This document shows, piece after piece, positions 8,032-16,631 of a stretch of DNA of 27,925 nt. The DNA comes from Dictyostelium firmibasis (lineage: Eukaryota; Evosea; Eumycetozoa; Dictyosteliales; Dictyosteliaceae), in NCBI GenBank assembly GCA_036169595.1, contig CM069769.1, positions 4,250,001 to 4,277,925 on the forward strand, read 5' to 3'. The notes under the pieces were generated by a model. The model did not search any database and was not told the origin of the DNA. It saw only the letters and a program-made list of their open reading frames with translations. Within the stretch, counting starts at the first letter, position 1. Every line of letters starts with the position of its first letter. The translations under genes were made by a program, and so were the position numbers.

Positions 8032-9033
8032 ATGTCTACCACCGATAATAATAACCACGCTAGTAGCTCTACCGAAAATAATTCTAATTCTTATGAAACT
8101 AGAATGAAATCGCTTGAGGATCAAATCTCCAATCTCTCATTAGCTTTTACCAGATATATGAAAGAGCCAATCAGAGAGTCGTACGGTAACTCTGATAATC
8201 AACGTTCTAATGATGAATCTGAAACTGAGAATGAACAAGGTGATGATGAATCTATCGATCCAGTCGATGTTCCAACTGATTATCAACTATCAGAGTCATT
8301 GCTTGCTAACTACAAACATTTAATCAATAATCAAGGTTTGTTAGTTGAAGAAAAATGTATCCTTAAGAAGAACGAAATCGCTGATGTTAACAAAATCTTT
8401 TGCTTTCCATCTAACTTCCAAGTGAATGTAGCTCCATTCGGTACTCCAGAAGGTATATCTGCTTCATCGAATCTCAAGAATAATGATACAGACTTGTACA
8501 TTGTCGAAAAGAGAATCAATGATATTTTGAAACCAATACTTTTACTTTCAAGTATGATATCATCCGATAAAACTGATATCGATACCGAACTCTTAGGTTA
8601 CTTAGCTGACTCGTCAATTCAATTAGTTGTTAGTGCTCAAGCAACATTAGCTCGTGTTCGTCGTAACAACATCTCAAAAGAAATCTACGGTTCCGAAGTG
8701 GTTCAACCAATCAAGATCAAAGACACTCCAAAGATGTTTGATGATACCGAATCTGAACGTGTAAGAAAGTTAGCAAAGTCAATTAGAAAGAACAATGAAG
8801 CCAAACAATCATTGTTAAAAGTTAACAATCAATCAAAGTCAAACTTTAAGAAATCAACCAACACAGGTGGTAATAACACTACTGGAAGTAGTAGTTCGAA
8901 TAACAAGTCCAGTAGTGGGAGTAATGGCCGATCCAATAACTTCAATGGATCCCAAAGTAATGCTGCATCAGGTAGCAGCAATACCAAGTCTGGAAACGGT
9001 ACCAATTATCGTTTTCAGAAGAACAAGAAGTAA
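8032..9033 (+). CDS. DIRS-1 gag-like protein (ORF1), copy A
   Basis: 333 aa from a true ATG in the AAATAATG context. A short Asn/Ser-rich head leads into a heptad-like segment (ETRMKSLEDQISNLSLAF, about residues 23-40) that could multimerise. An acidic stretch follows, then a conserved central region ending in YGSEVVQPIKIKDTPKMF near 240, and finally a low-complexity Ser/Gly/Asn tail with basic residues. No zinc knuckle is visible. By position and by what is known of DIRS-1, this is the putative structural protein. The copy in D is nearly identical, whereas copy B carries a clearly diverged version. Confidence 0.8.
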   Translation: MSTTDNNNHASSSTENNSNSYETRMKSLEDQISNLSLAFTRYMKEPIRESYGNSDNQRSNDESETENEQGDDESIDPVDVPTDYQLSESLLANYKHLINNQGLLVEEKCILKKNEIADVNKIFCFPSNFQVNVAPFGTPEGISASSNLKNNDTDLYIVEKRINDILKPILLLSSMISSDKTDIDTELLGYLADSSIQLVVSAQATLARVRRNNISKEIYGSEVVQPIKIKDTPKMFDDTESERVRKLAKSIRKNNEAKQSLLKVNNQSKSNFKKSTNTGGNNTTGSSSSNNKSSSGSNGRSNNFNGSQSNAASGSSNTKSGNGTNYRFQKNKK

Positions 9034-11953
9034 ACTTACCAGTAGGTGGACGTCTCGTCCACTTCAAACAAGTTTGGAAAGAATTGGGTCTTCCAAACTT
9101 TTGTCAAGAAGTAGTAAACGGATTAAAGGTTCCACTACTTTCAAACTTCAAACCGATGCTGAACCCAATTCCGATTTCAATTCCAGAGGGTCCGAAATCA
9201 GATTGTATCACAAACGAAGTACAAGATTTATTAAAAGACAATGCAATAGAACAGGTACTTCCAAACCGTCACTCCCAACTCGTTTTTTACTCCAACGTGT
9301 TTACGGTTCCAAAAGCTGGAACGAATTTACATCGTCCAGTACTAGATCTAAAAAGGTTAAACCTTTTTATCAAAAATCAATCATTCAAGATGGAAGGTCT
9401 AAAGAATCTGTCTTCAATGGTAAAACAAGGTTACTACATGGTAAAACTCGATATCAAGAAAGCTTATCTCCATGTATTAGTCGACGAAAGTTATCGAGAT
9501 TTATTCCGATTCGTTTGGAAAGGAACTCATTACAGATGGAGAACAATGCCATTCGGGTTATCGTCAGCTCCTCGAATCTTTACAATGTTAATGAGACCAG
9601 TACTCCGAATGCTGAGAGATATCCACATTTCCGTAATCGCCTACTTAGACGATCTTCTAATCGTTGGTTCAACAAAAGAAGAATGTTTAAACAACCTCAA
9701 CCAAACAATGAATCTGTTAGTCAAACTCGGATTCAAGTTAAATCTAGAAAAGAGTGTTCTCGAGCCAACTCAATCAATAACGTTTCTAGGATTACAAATC
9801 GATTCAATATCAATGAAGCTACTTGTTCCAAAAGAAAAGAAGAAGAGTATCATCAAAGATATCAGGAACTTTCTAAAACTCGAAACTTGTACTCTAAGAA
9901 AGTTAGCTGGTTTAAAAGGAAAACTAATTGCATTGAAAGATGCAGTAATACCATTCCGTTTGTACACTCGTCAAACAAACAAGTTTCATTGTCAAAGTCT
10001 GAAACTAGCAAATGGAAATTGGGATCAATCATTTCCAATTTCTCAAGATGTCAAGAAAGAAATTTCAAATTGGTTAACTCTCTTAAACCAATGGAATGGA
10101 AAAGAAATAAGTCTGTTTCCAAGTTACGATTATGTTCTAACAACAGATGCATCAGAATCAGGTGCAGGTGCAACTTTAATGAAAGAAAACAAAGTCATCA
10201 AAACTTGGTCGTTCCAGTGGTCAGAAGTCCAATCAAACATGTCATCGAATCGTCGAGAAATGCTTGCTCTACTAATGGCATTTCAAACTCTATGTCGGAA
10301 GTTGAACAACTGCAATCTAAAGATTCAAACCGACAACACAACAACTCTCTCGTATGTCAATCGTCAAGGTGGTCAGATTCAAGATCTATCGACTCTCTTC
10401 GAACAACTTTGGAAACAATGTCTCAAGAAGAAAATCAATCTGTTTGGGGAACACATTCCAGGATTCTTCAATGTCAAAGCCGATCACCTCAGTCGTCTAT
10501 CAGAGATGAATCACAAATCATCCAAGCCGATCAAGAGTTACAACTGGCAACTCAAAAAAGAAGTGTTCAATCGAATTCAACTCCAATTCGGTCAAATTCA
10601 AATGGATCTGTTTGCTTCACACTTCAACCACCAAACAGTCAATTACTCAACCATGAAAATGAATGCTCTACAACTCGATTGGAGTCAATGGAATCAATGT
10701 CTAGCGTTCCCACCTCCAATACTTTTGCCTTCTGTGATGGAGAAGATGAACTTATTGAGTTCGAAGATGGTTTCTATAATACTGATCTTCCCGATTTGGA
10801 GATCAGCAACTTGGTATCCGATGATTCAAGCTCAAGTTCCTCGTCATCATCGCCATCTGTTTCCTCAAGTACTGGGTACGTTCCAAGAAGTATTGACAAA
10901 GGAATCGATAGAGTCAATACCAATTCAAATTCAGCAACGATGGAAACTGGGGATTATTCGACTTTCCAATCTCATGTAAAGTCAATAATTAAAACAAGTA
11001 AATCGAGTACTTCGAATTTGTTTATGAACTCTTGGCAACCATCAACCTTAAAGGTCTATGATTCAAATTACTCAAAGTTCCATTTCTTTTGTATTTTAAA
11101 TCGTTTGGATCCATCAAAGATTACTCTGGTAGTTTTTATGGACTATTTGACCTATTTATTCAAGCTACAACCTCCGTTGGCTTATTCAACAATTAACAGT
11201 CATCGTTCAATGCTTAATCAGTTACTCATTCTTAGGAATCAATCTGAAATAGTTAATGATCCATTCATATCAAGAATAATGACTGGTATTCACAAGTTAC
11301 GTCCGAGTAACTCAAGGTATAATGAAATCTGGAATGCAAATCAAGTTTTCAAATACTTATCTACAATCAACGTTTATCCAAAGTTTACATACTCTGTCCT
11401 TCTACATAAGACTTTTGTTCTTTGTAAAATGTTTGGTTTAGCAAGGTCATCTGACTTGGTCAAATGGTCTTACAAGAATTTAATAATCACTGAACACTCA
11501 ATTAAAGCTCCTGTTATCAATTCAAAAGAACAAAGGAATACAAAGAATGCTGATATTTCCATTTTAGAATTAACTTCACTAGATGAATCCAATGCAAGTA
11601 TTTGTCCGGTTATCCATCTTTCAAGATACCTCAAACACTCTGAACAAAGAAGAACTGTTTCTTCTGGTGATTCAGTATTCATTCTCCGTGATGGTAGTCC
11701 AGTTTCAGTCGAATATATAAACTCTATAGTTTTATCAATACTTTCAAAATCAGGTATTGATATTACAAAGTTCAAATCTCACTCTACTCGTTCCGCTATG
11801 GCTTCTCTCTTGTTGTCCAGTAATGTTCCATTCCATGTGGTCAAGAAACTCGGTCGTTGGAAATCAAATGATACAGTTGATAACTTTTATGACAAGAAAA
11901 TCATTGGTGAAAAATCTGGTGGTTTCTTAAATAATGTAGTCCAACTTTCATAA
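8867..11953 (+). CDS. DIRS-1 tyrosine recombinase ORF, copy A (overlaps the RT ORF)
   Basis: An open frame of 1028 codons; the first codon counted is GTG, so the true start is uncertain. The last ~330 residues are a tyrosine recombinase: a core-binding-like N-terminal part (from about NSWQPSTLKVYDSNYSKF), Arg860 in GLARSSDL, His972 and Arg975 in HSTRSA, the LGRWKSNDT motif and the nucleophile Tyr1008 in NFYDKK. It would join the circular DNA intermediate to the target. The first two thirds are Arg/Ser-rich and lie over the RT gene in another frame. Near-complete overlap of these two ORFs is a known trait of DIRS-1, but how much of the upstream part is translated is unclear. Confidence 0.8.
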   Translation: MVITLLEVVVRITSPVVGVMADPITSMDPKVMLHQVAAIPSLETVPIIVFRRTRSKLTSRWTSRPLQTSLERIGSSKLLSRSSKRIKGSTTFKLQTDAEPNSDFNSRGSEIRLYHKRSTRFIKRQCNRTGTSKPSLPTRFLLQRVYGSKSWNEFTSSSTRSKKVKPFYQKSIIQDGRSKESVFNGKTRLLHGKTRYQESLSPCISRRKLSRFIPIRLERNSLQMENNAIRVIVSSSNLYNVNETSTPNAERYPHFRNRLLRRSSNRWFNKRRMFKQPQPNNESVSQTRIQVKSRKECSRANSINNVSRITNRFNINEATCSKRKEEEYHQRYQELSKTRNLYSKKVSWFKRKTNCIERCSNTIPFVHSSNKQVSLSKSETSKWKLGSIISNFSRCQERNFKLVNSLKPMEWKRNKSVSKLRLCSNNRCIRIRCRCNFNERKQSHQNLVVPVVRSPIKHVIESSRNACSTNGISNSMSEVEQLQSKDSNRQHNNSLVCQSSRWSDSRSIDSLRTTLETMSQEENQSVWGTHSRILQCQSRSPQSSIRDESQIIQADQELQLATQKRSVQSNSTPIRSNSNGSVCFTLQPPNSQLLNHENECSTTRLESMESMSSVPTSNTFAFCDGEDELIEFEDGFYNTDLPDLEISNLVSDDSSSSSSSSSPSVSSSTGYVPRSIDKGIDRVNTNSNSATMETGDYSTFQSHVKSIIKTSKSSTSNLFMNSWQPSTLKVYDSNYSKFHFFCILNRLDPSKITLVVFMDYLTYLFKLQPPLAYSTINSHRSMLNQLLILRNQSEIVNDPFISRIMTGIHKLRPSNSRYNEIWNANQVFKYLSTINVYPKFTYSVLLHKTFVLCKMFGLARSSDLVKWSYKNLIITEHSIKAPVINSKEQRNTKNADISILELTSLDESNASICPVIHLSRYLKHSEQRRTVSSGDSVFILRDGSPVSVEYINSIVLSILSKSGIDITKFKSHSTRSAMASLLLSSNVPFHVVKKLGRWKSNDTVDNFYDKKIIGEKSGGFLNNVVQLS
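9084..10979 (+). CDS. DIRS-1 reverse transcriptase / RNase H / methylase-like protein, copy A
   Basis: 631 codons as listed. The first is TTG and the frame is open upstream into the end of gag (PVGGRLVHFKQVWKELGLP), so the real start is earlier. The RT carries the YLDDLLIVGS catalytic motif at residue ~187, preceded by the KLDIKKAYLHVLVD and MPFGLSSAPRIF motifs. RNase H follows with TTDASESGAG (Asp355), SNRREMLAL, IQTDNTTTLSYVN and ADHLSR. The C-terminal ~150 residues (MDLFASHFNHQ, AFPPPILLPSV, PIWRSATWYP) fit the DNA adenine methylase-like domain described for DIRS elements. The protein copies element RNA into DNA. Confidence 0.85.
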   Translation: MGLPNFCQEVVNGLKVPLLSNFKPMLNPIPISIPEGPKSDCITNEVQDLLKDNAIEQVLPNRHSQLVFYSNVFTVPKAGTNLHRPVLDLKRLNLFIKNQSFKMEGLKNLSSMVKQGYYMVKLDIKKAYLHVLVDESYRDLFRFVWKGTHYRWRTMPFGLSSAPRIFTMLMRPVLRMLRDIHISVIAYLDDLLIVGSTKEECLNNLNQTMNLLVKLGFKLNLEKSVLEPTQSITFLGLQIDSISMKLLVPKEKKKSIIKDIRNFLKLETCTLRKLAGLKGKLIALKDAVIPFRLYTRQTNKFHCQSLKLANGNWDQSFPISQDVKKEISNWLTLLNQWNGKEISLFPSYDYVLTTDASESGAGATLMKENKVIKTWSFQWSEVQSNMSSNRREMLALLMAFQTLCRKLNNCNLKIQTDNTTTLSYVNRQGGQIQDLSTLFEQLWKQCLKKKINLFGEHIPGFFNVKADHLSRLSEMNHKSSKPIKSYNWQLKKEVFNRIQLQFGQIQMDLFASHFNHQTVNYSTMKMNALQLDWSQWNQCLAFPPPILLPSVMEKMNLLSSKMVSIILIFPIWRSATWYPMIQAQVPRHHRHLFPQVLGTFQEVLTKESIESIPIQIQQRWKLGIIRLSNLM

Positions 11954-12034
11954 ATTTAAATATATATATGATAATATAAATTAAAAATTTAAATAATTAA
12001 ATTATATTTTATATTAAATATATATATTTAAATT
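11949..12034 (+). repeat. Internal complementary region (ICR) of DIRS copy A
   Basis: About 86 bp formed by the complement of the left ITR outer end (11949-11980) followed by the complement of the right ITR outer end. This circle-junction template is diagnostic of DIRS replication. It carries the same ATTTAAATAATT variant as this copy's own right end. Confidence 0.85.
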
Positions 12035-12069
12035 GGTCCCAACCCGCCCTCCCTTAGTCGGAATTCCAT

Positions 12070-12361
12070 ATAAATCAAATTGTTTTCAATATTTAGTGCC
12101 ACTATTTATACTGTTTTTACTTTCTGAAAAATTTCTCAAAACTCAAAAAAATAGGTGCGTGACACGTGGCAACTTTTTTCAAACTCGAAATTTTTCATTT
12201 TTTCAATAATTTTTTCGAGCTAAAATATCTCCAGAAAATTCTCTTGAATTTCTCTGAAAATTATCTTAAATATTTGGGAATTTCAAATAAATAAATATAT
12301 TCATAAATTTAAATATATATATTTAATATAAAATATAATTTAATTATTTAAATTTTTAATT
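12070..12361 (-). repeat. Right ITR of DIRS copy A
   Basis: Inverted partner of 7620-7886 with the longer outer extension (12310-12361). It ends at TTTTTAATT where the body of copy B resumes. Confidence 0.85.
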
Positions 12362-12597
12362 AAGCATTGAACGATGACTGTTAATTGTTGAATAAGCCAA
12401 CGGAGGTTGTAGCTTGAATAAATAGGTCAAATAGTCCATAAAAACTACCAAAGTAATCTTTGATGGATCCAAACGATTCAAAATACAAAAGAAATGGAAC
12501 TTTGAGTAGTTTGAATCATAGACCTTTAAGGTTGATGGCTGCCAAGAGTTCATAAACAAATTCGAAGTACTCGATTTACTTGTTTTAATTATTGACT

Positions 12598-15132
12598 TTA
12601 CATGAGATTGGAAAGTCGAATAATCCCCAGTTTCCATCGTTGCTGAATTTGAATTGGTATTGACTCTATCGATTCTTTTGTCAATACTTCTTGAAACGTA
12701 CCCAGTACTTGAGGAAACAGATGGCGATGATGACGAGGAACTTGAGCTTGAATCATCGGATACCAAGTTGCTGATCTCCATATCGGGAAGATCAGTATTA
12801 TAGAAACCATCTTCGAACTCAATAAGTTCATCTTCTCCATCACAGAAGGCAAAAGTATTGGAGGTGGGAACGCTAGGCATTGATTCCACTGACTCCAATC
12901 GAGTTGTAGAGCATTCATTTTCATGGTTGAGTAATTGATTGTTTGATGGTTGAAGTGTGAAGCAAACAGATCCATTTGAATTTGACCGAATTGAAGTTGA
13001 ATTCGATTGAACACTTCTTTCTTGAGTTGCCAGTTGTAACTCTTGATCGGCTTGGATGATTTGTGATTCATCTCTGATAGACGACTGAGGTGATCGGCTT
13101 TGACATTGAAGAATCCTGGAATGTGTTCCCCGATCAGATTGATTTTCTTCTTGAGACATTGTTTCCAGAGCTGTTCGAAGAGAATCGATAGATCTTGAAT
13201 CTGACCACCTTGGCGATTGACATACGAGAGAGTTGTTGTGTTGTCAGTTTGAATCTTTAGATTGCAGTTGTTCAACTTCCGACATAGAGTTTGAAATGCC
13301 ATTAGTAGAGCAAGCATTTCTCGACGGTTCGATGACATGTTTGATTGGACTTCTGACCACTGGAACGACCAAGTTTTGATGACTTTGTTGTCTTTCATTA
13401 AAGTTGCACCTGCACCTGATTCTGATGCATCTGTTGTTAGAACATAGTCGTAACTTGGAAACAGACTTATTTCTTTTCCATTCCATTGGTTTAAGAGAGT
13501 TAACCAATTTGAAATTTCTTTCTTGACATCTTGAGAAATTGGAAATGATTGATCCCAATTTCCATTTGCTAGTTTCAGACTTTGACAATGAAACTTGTTT
13601 GTTTGACGAGTGTATAAACGGAATGGTATTACTGCATCTTTCAATGCAATCAGTTTTCCTTTTAAACCAGCTAACTTTCTTAGAGTACAAGTTTCGAGTT
13701 TTTGAAAGTTCCTGATATCTTTGATGATACTCTTCTTCTTTTCTTTTGGAACAAGTAGCTTCATTGATATTGAATCGATTTGTAATCCTAGAAATGTTAT
13801 TGATTGAGTTGGCTCGAGAACACTCTTTTCTAGATTTAACTTGAATCCGAGTTTGACTAACAGATTCATTGTTTGGTTGAGGTTGTTTAAACATTCTTCC
13901 TTTGTTGAACCAACGATTAGAAGATCGTCTAAGTAGGCGATTACGGAAATGTTGATATCTCTTAGCATTCGGAGTACTGGTCTCATTAACATTGTAAAGA
14001 TTCGAGGAGCTGACGATAACCCGAATGGCATTGTTCTCCATCTGTAATGAGTTCCTTTCCAAACGAATCGGAATAAATCTCGATAACTTTCGTCGACTAA
14101 AATATGGAGATAAGCTTTCTTGATATCGAGTTTTACCATGTAGTAACCTTGTTTTACCATCGAAGATAGATTCTTTAGACCTTCCATCTTGAATGATTGG
14201 TTTTTGATAAAAAGGTTTAACCTCTTTAGATCTAGTACTGGACGATGTAAATTTGTTCCAGCTTTTGGAACCGTAAACACGTTGGAGTAAAAAACGAGTT
14301 GGGAGTGACGGTTTGGAAGTACTTGTTCTATTGCATTGTCTTTTAATAAATCTTGTACTTCGTTTGTGATACAATCTGATTTCTCCGGGACAAGCAATTT
14401 CATTGATATTGAATCGATTTCTAAGCCGAGAAATGTTATTGTTTGAGTTGGTTGTAAAACACTCTTTTCTAGATTTAATTTGAATCCCAGTTTTAATAAA
14501 AGGTCCATTGTTTGGTTGAGGTTGAGAGTACATTCTTCTTTTGTTGAACCAACAATTAGAAGATCGTCCAAGTAAGCGATTACTGATACATTGATTTCTC
14601 TTAATCTTTGGAGTACTGGTCTCATTAACATTGTGAAGACTCGAGGAGCTGTTGATAATCCGAATGGCATCGTTTTCCAACGATAATGAATTCCTTTCCA
14701 AACGAACCGAAATAGGTCTCTGAATCTTTCGTCCACTAAGATATGAAGATAGGCTTTCTTGATATCGAGTTTTACCATGTAATAACCTTGTTTCAACATT
14801 GATGAGAGGTTCTTTATTCCTTCCATCTTGAATGATTGATTGCTGATGAACTTGTTTAATCTTTTTAAATCTAGTACTGGACGAAGTAAATTCGTTCCAG
14901 CTTTTGGAACCGTAAACACGTTGGAGTAAAAAACGAGTTTTGAATAACGGTTTGGAAGTACTTGCTCTATAGCATCGTCTAGTAGCAATTCTTGTACTTC
15001 GTTTGTGATGCAATCCGTTTTCGGACCATCTGACATCGAGATCGGAATTGGGTTCAGCATCGGTTTGAAGTTTGGAAGTAGATGAATCTTTAGACCATTC
15101 ACTACTTCTTGACAAAAGTTTGGAAGACCCAA
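12598..15132 (-). CDS. Mosaic DIRS RT/RNase H reading frame, copy B
   Basis: One long open frame of 844 codons, compared with 631 in copies A and D. It contains two RT palm regions, each with a YLDDLLIVGS motif: the first of the diverged subfamily and the second of the common type, followed by a single RNase H and methylase-like region. Whether such a double-palm protein would work is doubtful. It is best read as a fossil of recombination or template switching between two DIRS copies. Confidence 0.75.
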   Translation of the reverse strand: MGLPNFCQEVVNGLKIHLLPNFKPMLNPIPISMSDGPKTDCITNEVQELLLDDAIEQVLPNRYSKLVFYSNVFTVPKAGTNLLRPVLDLKRLNKFISNQSFKMEGIKNLSSMLKQGYYMVKLDIKKAYLHILVDERFRDLFRFVWKGIHYRWKTMPFGLSTAPRVFTMLMRPVLQRLREINVSVIAYLDDLLIVGSTKEECTLNLNQTMDLLLKLGFKLNLEKSVLQPTQTITFLGLEIDSISMKLLVPEKSDCITNEVQDLLKDNAIEQVLPNRHSQLVFYSNVFTVPKAGTNLHRPVLDLKRLNLFIKNQSFKMEGLKNLSSMVKQGYYMVKLDIKKAYLHILVDESYRDLFRFVWKGTHYRWRTMPFGLSSAPRIFTMLMRPVLRMLRDINISVIAYLDDLLIVGSTKEECLNNLNQTMNLLVKLGFKLNLEKSVLEPTQSITFLGLQIDSISMKLLVPKEKKKSIIKDIRNFQKLETCTLRKLAGLKGKLIALKDAVIPFRLYTRQTNKFHCQSLKLANGNWDQSFPISQDVKKEISNWLTLLNQWNGKEISLFPSYDYVLTTDASESGAGATLMKDNKVIKTWSFQWSEVQSNMSSNRREMLALLMAFQTLCRKLNNCNLKIQTDNTTTLSYVNRQGGQIQDLSILFEQLWKQCLKKKINLIGEHIPGFFNVKADHLSRLSEMNHKSSKPIKSYNWQLKKEVFNRIQLQFGQIQMDLFASHFNHQTINYSTMKMNALQLDWSQWNQCLAFPPPILLPSVMEKMNLLSSKMVSIILIFPIWRSATWYPMIQAQVPRHHRHLFPQVLGTFQEVLTKESIESIPIQIQQRWKLGIIRLSNLM

Positions 15133-15182
15133 TTCTTTCCAAACTTGTTTGAAGTGGACGAGACGTCCACCTACCGGTAAGT

Positions 15183-16235
15183 TTACTTCTTGTTCTTCGG
15201 AAAACGGTAGTTGTTGTTGGAACCGTTTCCAGACTTGGTATTGTTGCTACCTGCTGCAACAGTACTTTGGGATCCATTGAAGTTGTTGGATCGGCCATTA
15301 CTCCCACTATTGGATTTATTATTACTACTGTTTCCATTAGTGTTATTACCACTTGAGTTGTTATTATTGTTATTATTGTTGTTATTATTAAATGATTTCT
15401 TAAATCTTGATTTTGATTGATAACTACTTTTTGATAATGATTGTTTTGTTTCATTATTCTTTCTGATTACCTTTGATAACTTTCTTATACGTTCAGTTTC
15501 AGTTTCATCAAATAATTTTGGAGTATCCTTTATCTTGATTGGTTGAACGACTTCAGAACCATATATTTCTTTTGATATGTTGTTACGACGAACACGACTT
15601 AATGATGCTTGTGCATTAATAGTTAAAAGAATAGTAGAATCAGCTAAATAACTTAATAGTTCAGTATCGACTTTAGAATTATCAGTAGATGATAACATGT
15701 TTGATATCAAGAGGATAGGTTTCAATATATCATTGATTCTTTTTTCGACAATGAATAGATCAGAATCATTATTCTTGAGATGAGATGAGGCAGTAATACC
15801 ATCTGGAGTACCGAATGGAGCAACATTAACTTGAAAATTTGATGGAAAGCAAAAAGTTTTATTAAAATCAGAAATATCGTTCTTTTTGAGGATACATTGT
15901 TCTTCAACAAGTAAACCTTGATTGTTTAATAAATGTTTATATTCATTAAACAATGAATCAGATAATTGATATTCAGTTGGTATATCGACATCATTATTTG
16001 AATCATCATCATTATCTTCATTCTCTATATCTGAATTGTTATTATTCTCTTGATTTTTACTTATATTATTGTTAGATGTTATTGGTTCTTTAACGTATCT
16101 ACTAAATGTTAATGTTAATTTATTTATTTGATCTTCAATTGATTTCATTCTAATATCCATTAAATTTGTGTTATTATCTGTAGATGAACTGCCATAGCTT
16201 TGATCATTAGAGTTATTATTAACAGTGGTGTTCAT
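15183..16235 (-). CDS. Diverged DIRS gag-like protein, copy B
   Basis: 350 aa from a true ATG. Collinear with the 333-aa gag of copies A and D, sharing RRNNISKEIYGSEVVQPIKI and KCILKK/QCILKK-type blocks, but with many substitutions throughout, a different Asn-rich head and an extended poly-Asn tract near residues 282-292. The degree of divergence marks a separate DIRS subfamily. The plus-strand Leu-rich frame at 15211-15420 is only its antisense shadow. Confidence 0.75.
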   Translation of the reverse strand: MNTTVNNNSNDQSYGSSSTDNNTNLMDIRMKSIEDQINKLTLTFSRYVKEPITSNNNISKNQENNNNSDIENEDNDDDSNNDVDIPTEYQLSDSLFNEYKHLLNNQGLLVEEQCILKKNDISDFNKTFCFPSNFQVNVAPFGTPDGITASSHLKNNDSDLFIVEKRINDILKPILLISNMLSSTDNSKVDTELLSYLADSTILLTINAQASLSRVRRNNISKEIYGSEVVQPIKIKDTPKLFDETETERIRKLSKVIRKNNETKQSLSKSSYQSKSRFKKSFNNNNNNNNNNNSSGNNTNGNSSNNKSNSGSNGRSNNFNGSQSTVAAGSNNTKSGNGSNNNYRFPKNKK

Positions 16236-16239
16236 TATT

Positions 16240-16631
16240 TTATTTAATTTAAAATATTGTATGAGTTAGTATAATATTAAATTAAAATATATAAAAATAT
16301 TGTTATAAATTAATTATTTGTATAAAAATTGTGTGAATGTATCTTAAACATATAGGAGGAATTCCCAAATAAAATAAATCAAATTGTAAAAGTATCTGTG
16401 TGGTATTTATAATGAAATGCATTCGTCTGTAAAAATTTCAACAAAAAAAAAAAAAAAAAAAAAAATTTTATTTTTCCCCCACTTTTTGGCGCACTTATTT
16501 GCGCGGGAAATTTTAACACACCCCACACCACACTTTGCGCGAAATTTTTAAAAATTTAAAAATTATCTTAAATATTTGGGAATAATCAAATAAATAAATG
16601 TATTCATAATATAAATATATATATGATAATA
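16240..16631 (-). promoter_or_regulatory. Left ITR/promoter of the diverged DIRS subfamily with E2F-like sites
   Basis: The outer ~70 bp (16563-16631) match the common DIRS left end in its GATTATTCCC variant. The interior is unrelated to the common ITR and lacks its CCACGTGTC block. Instead it holds three words resembling E2F sites: TTTTTGGCGC (16483-16492), TTTGCGCGGGAAA (16498-16510) and TTTGCGCGAAA (16534-16544). A long A run (16442-16465) lies beside them. A cell-cycle-linked promoter is an inference. Confidence 0.5.

Larger units (their letters stand above)
7620..12361 (+). mobile_element. DIRS-1: DIRS-1 retrotransposon, copy A (looks whole)
   Basis: The element is about 4.7 kb, close to the known DIRS-1 length. 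Parts in order: left ITR, gag-like ORF, RT/RNase H/methylase ORF, an overlapping tyrosine-recombinase ORF, ICR and right ITR. The three proteins use all three plus-strand frames. Left and right ITRs agree at every site where the copies in this window differ (for example ATATA after ATGA, TTGAGAAA, a run of six A), so it is young. No target duplication is expected for this recombinase-based family. Its left flank is the zinc-finger promoter block and its right flank is the body of copy B. Confidence 0.9.
12362..16631 (-). mobile_element. DIRS element, copy B (truncated, mosaic of two subfamilies)
   Basis: Read on the minus strand, the element starts at its left ITR (outer end 16631), continues through a gag ORF and an RT/RNase H ORF, and stops inside the recombinase gene where copy A begins. 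The recombinase C-terminus, ICR and right ITR are missing. The 5' half (ITR, gag, first part of RT) belongs to a diverged DIRS subfamily, while the 3' half is the common type seen in A, C and D. It is therefore broken, by one truncation and one large internal rearrangement, and cannot be a simple copy of either parent type. Confidence 0.8.

Noticed and set aside
15211-15420. Leu/Pro-rich plus-strand frame as a membrane protein
   Set aside because: It is the antisense of the Asn/Ser/Gly tail of the copy B gag gene.
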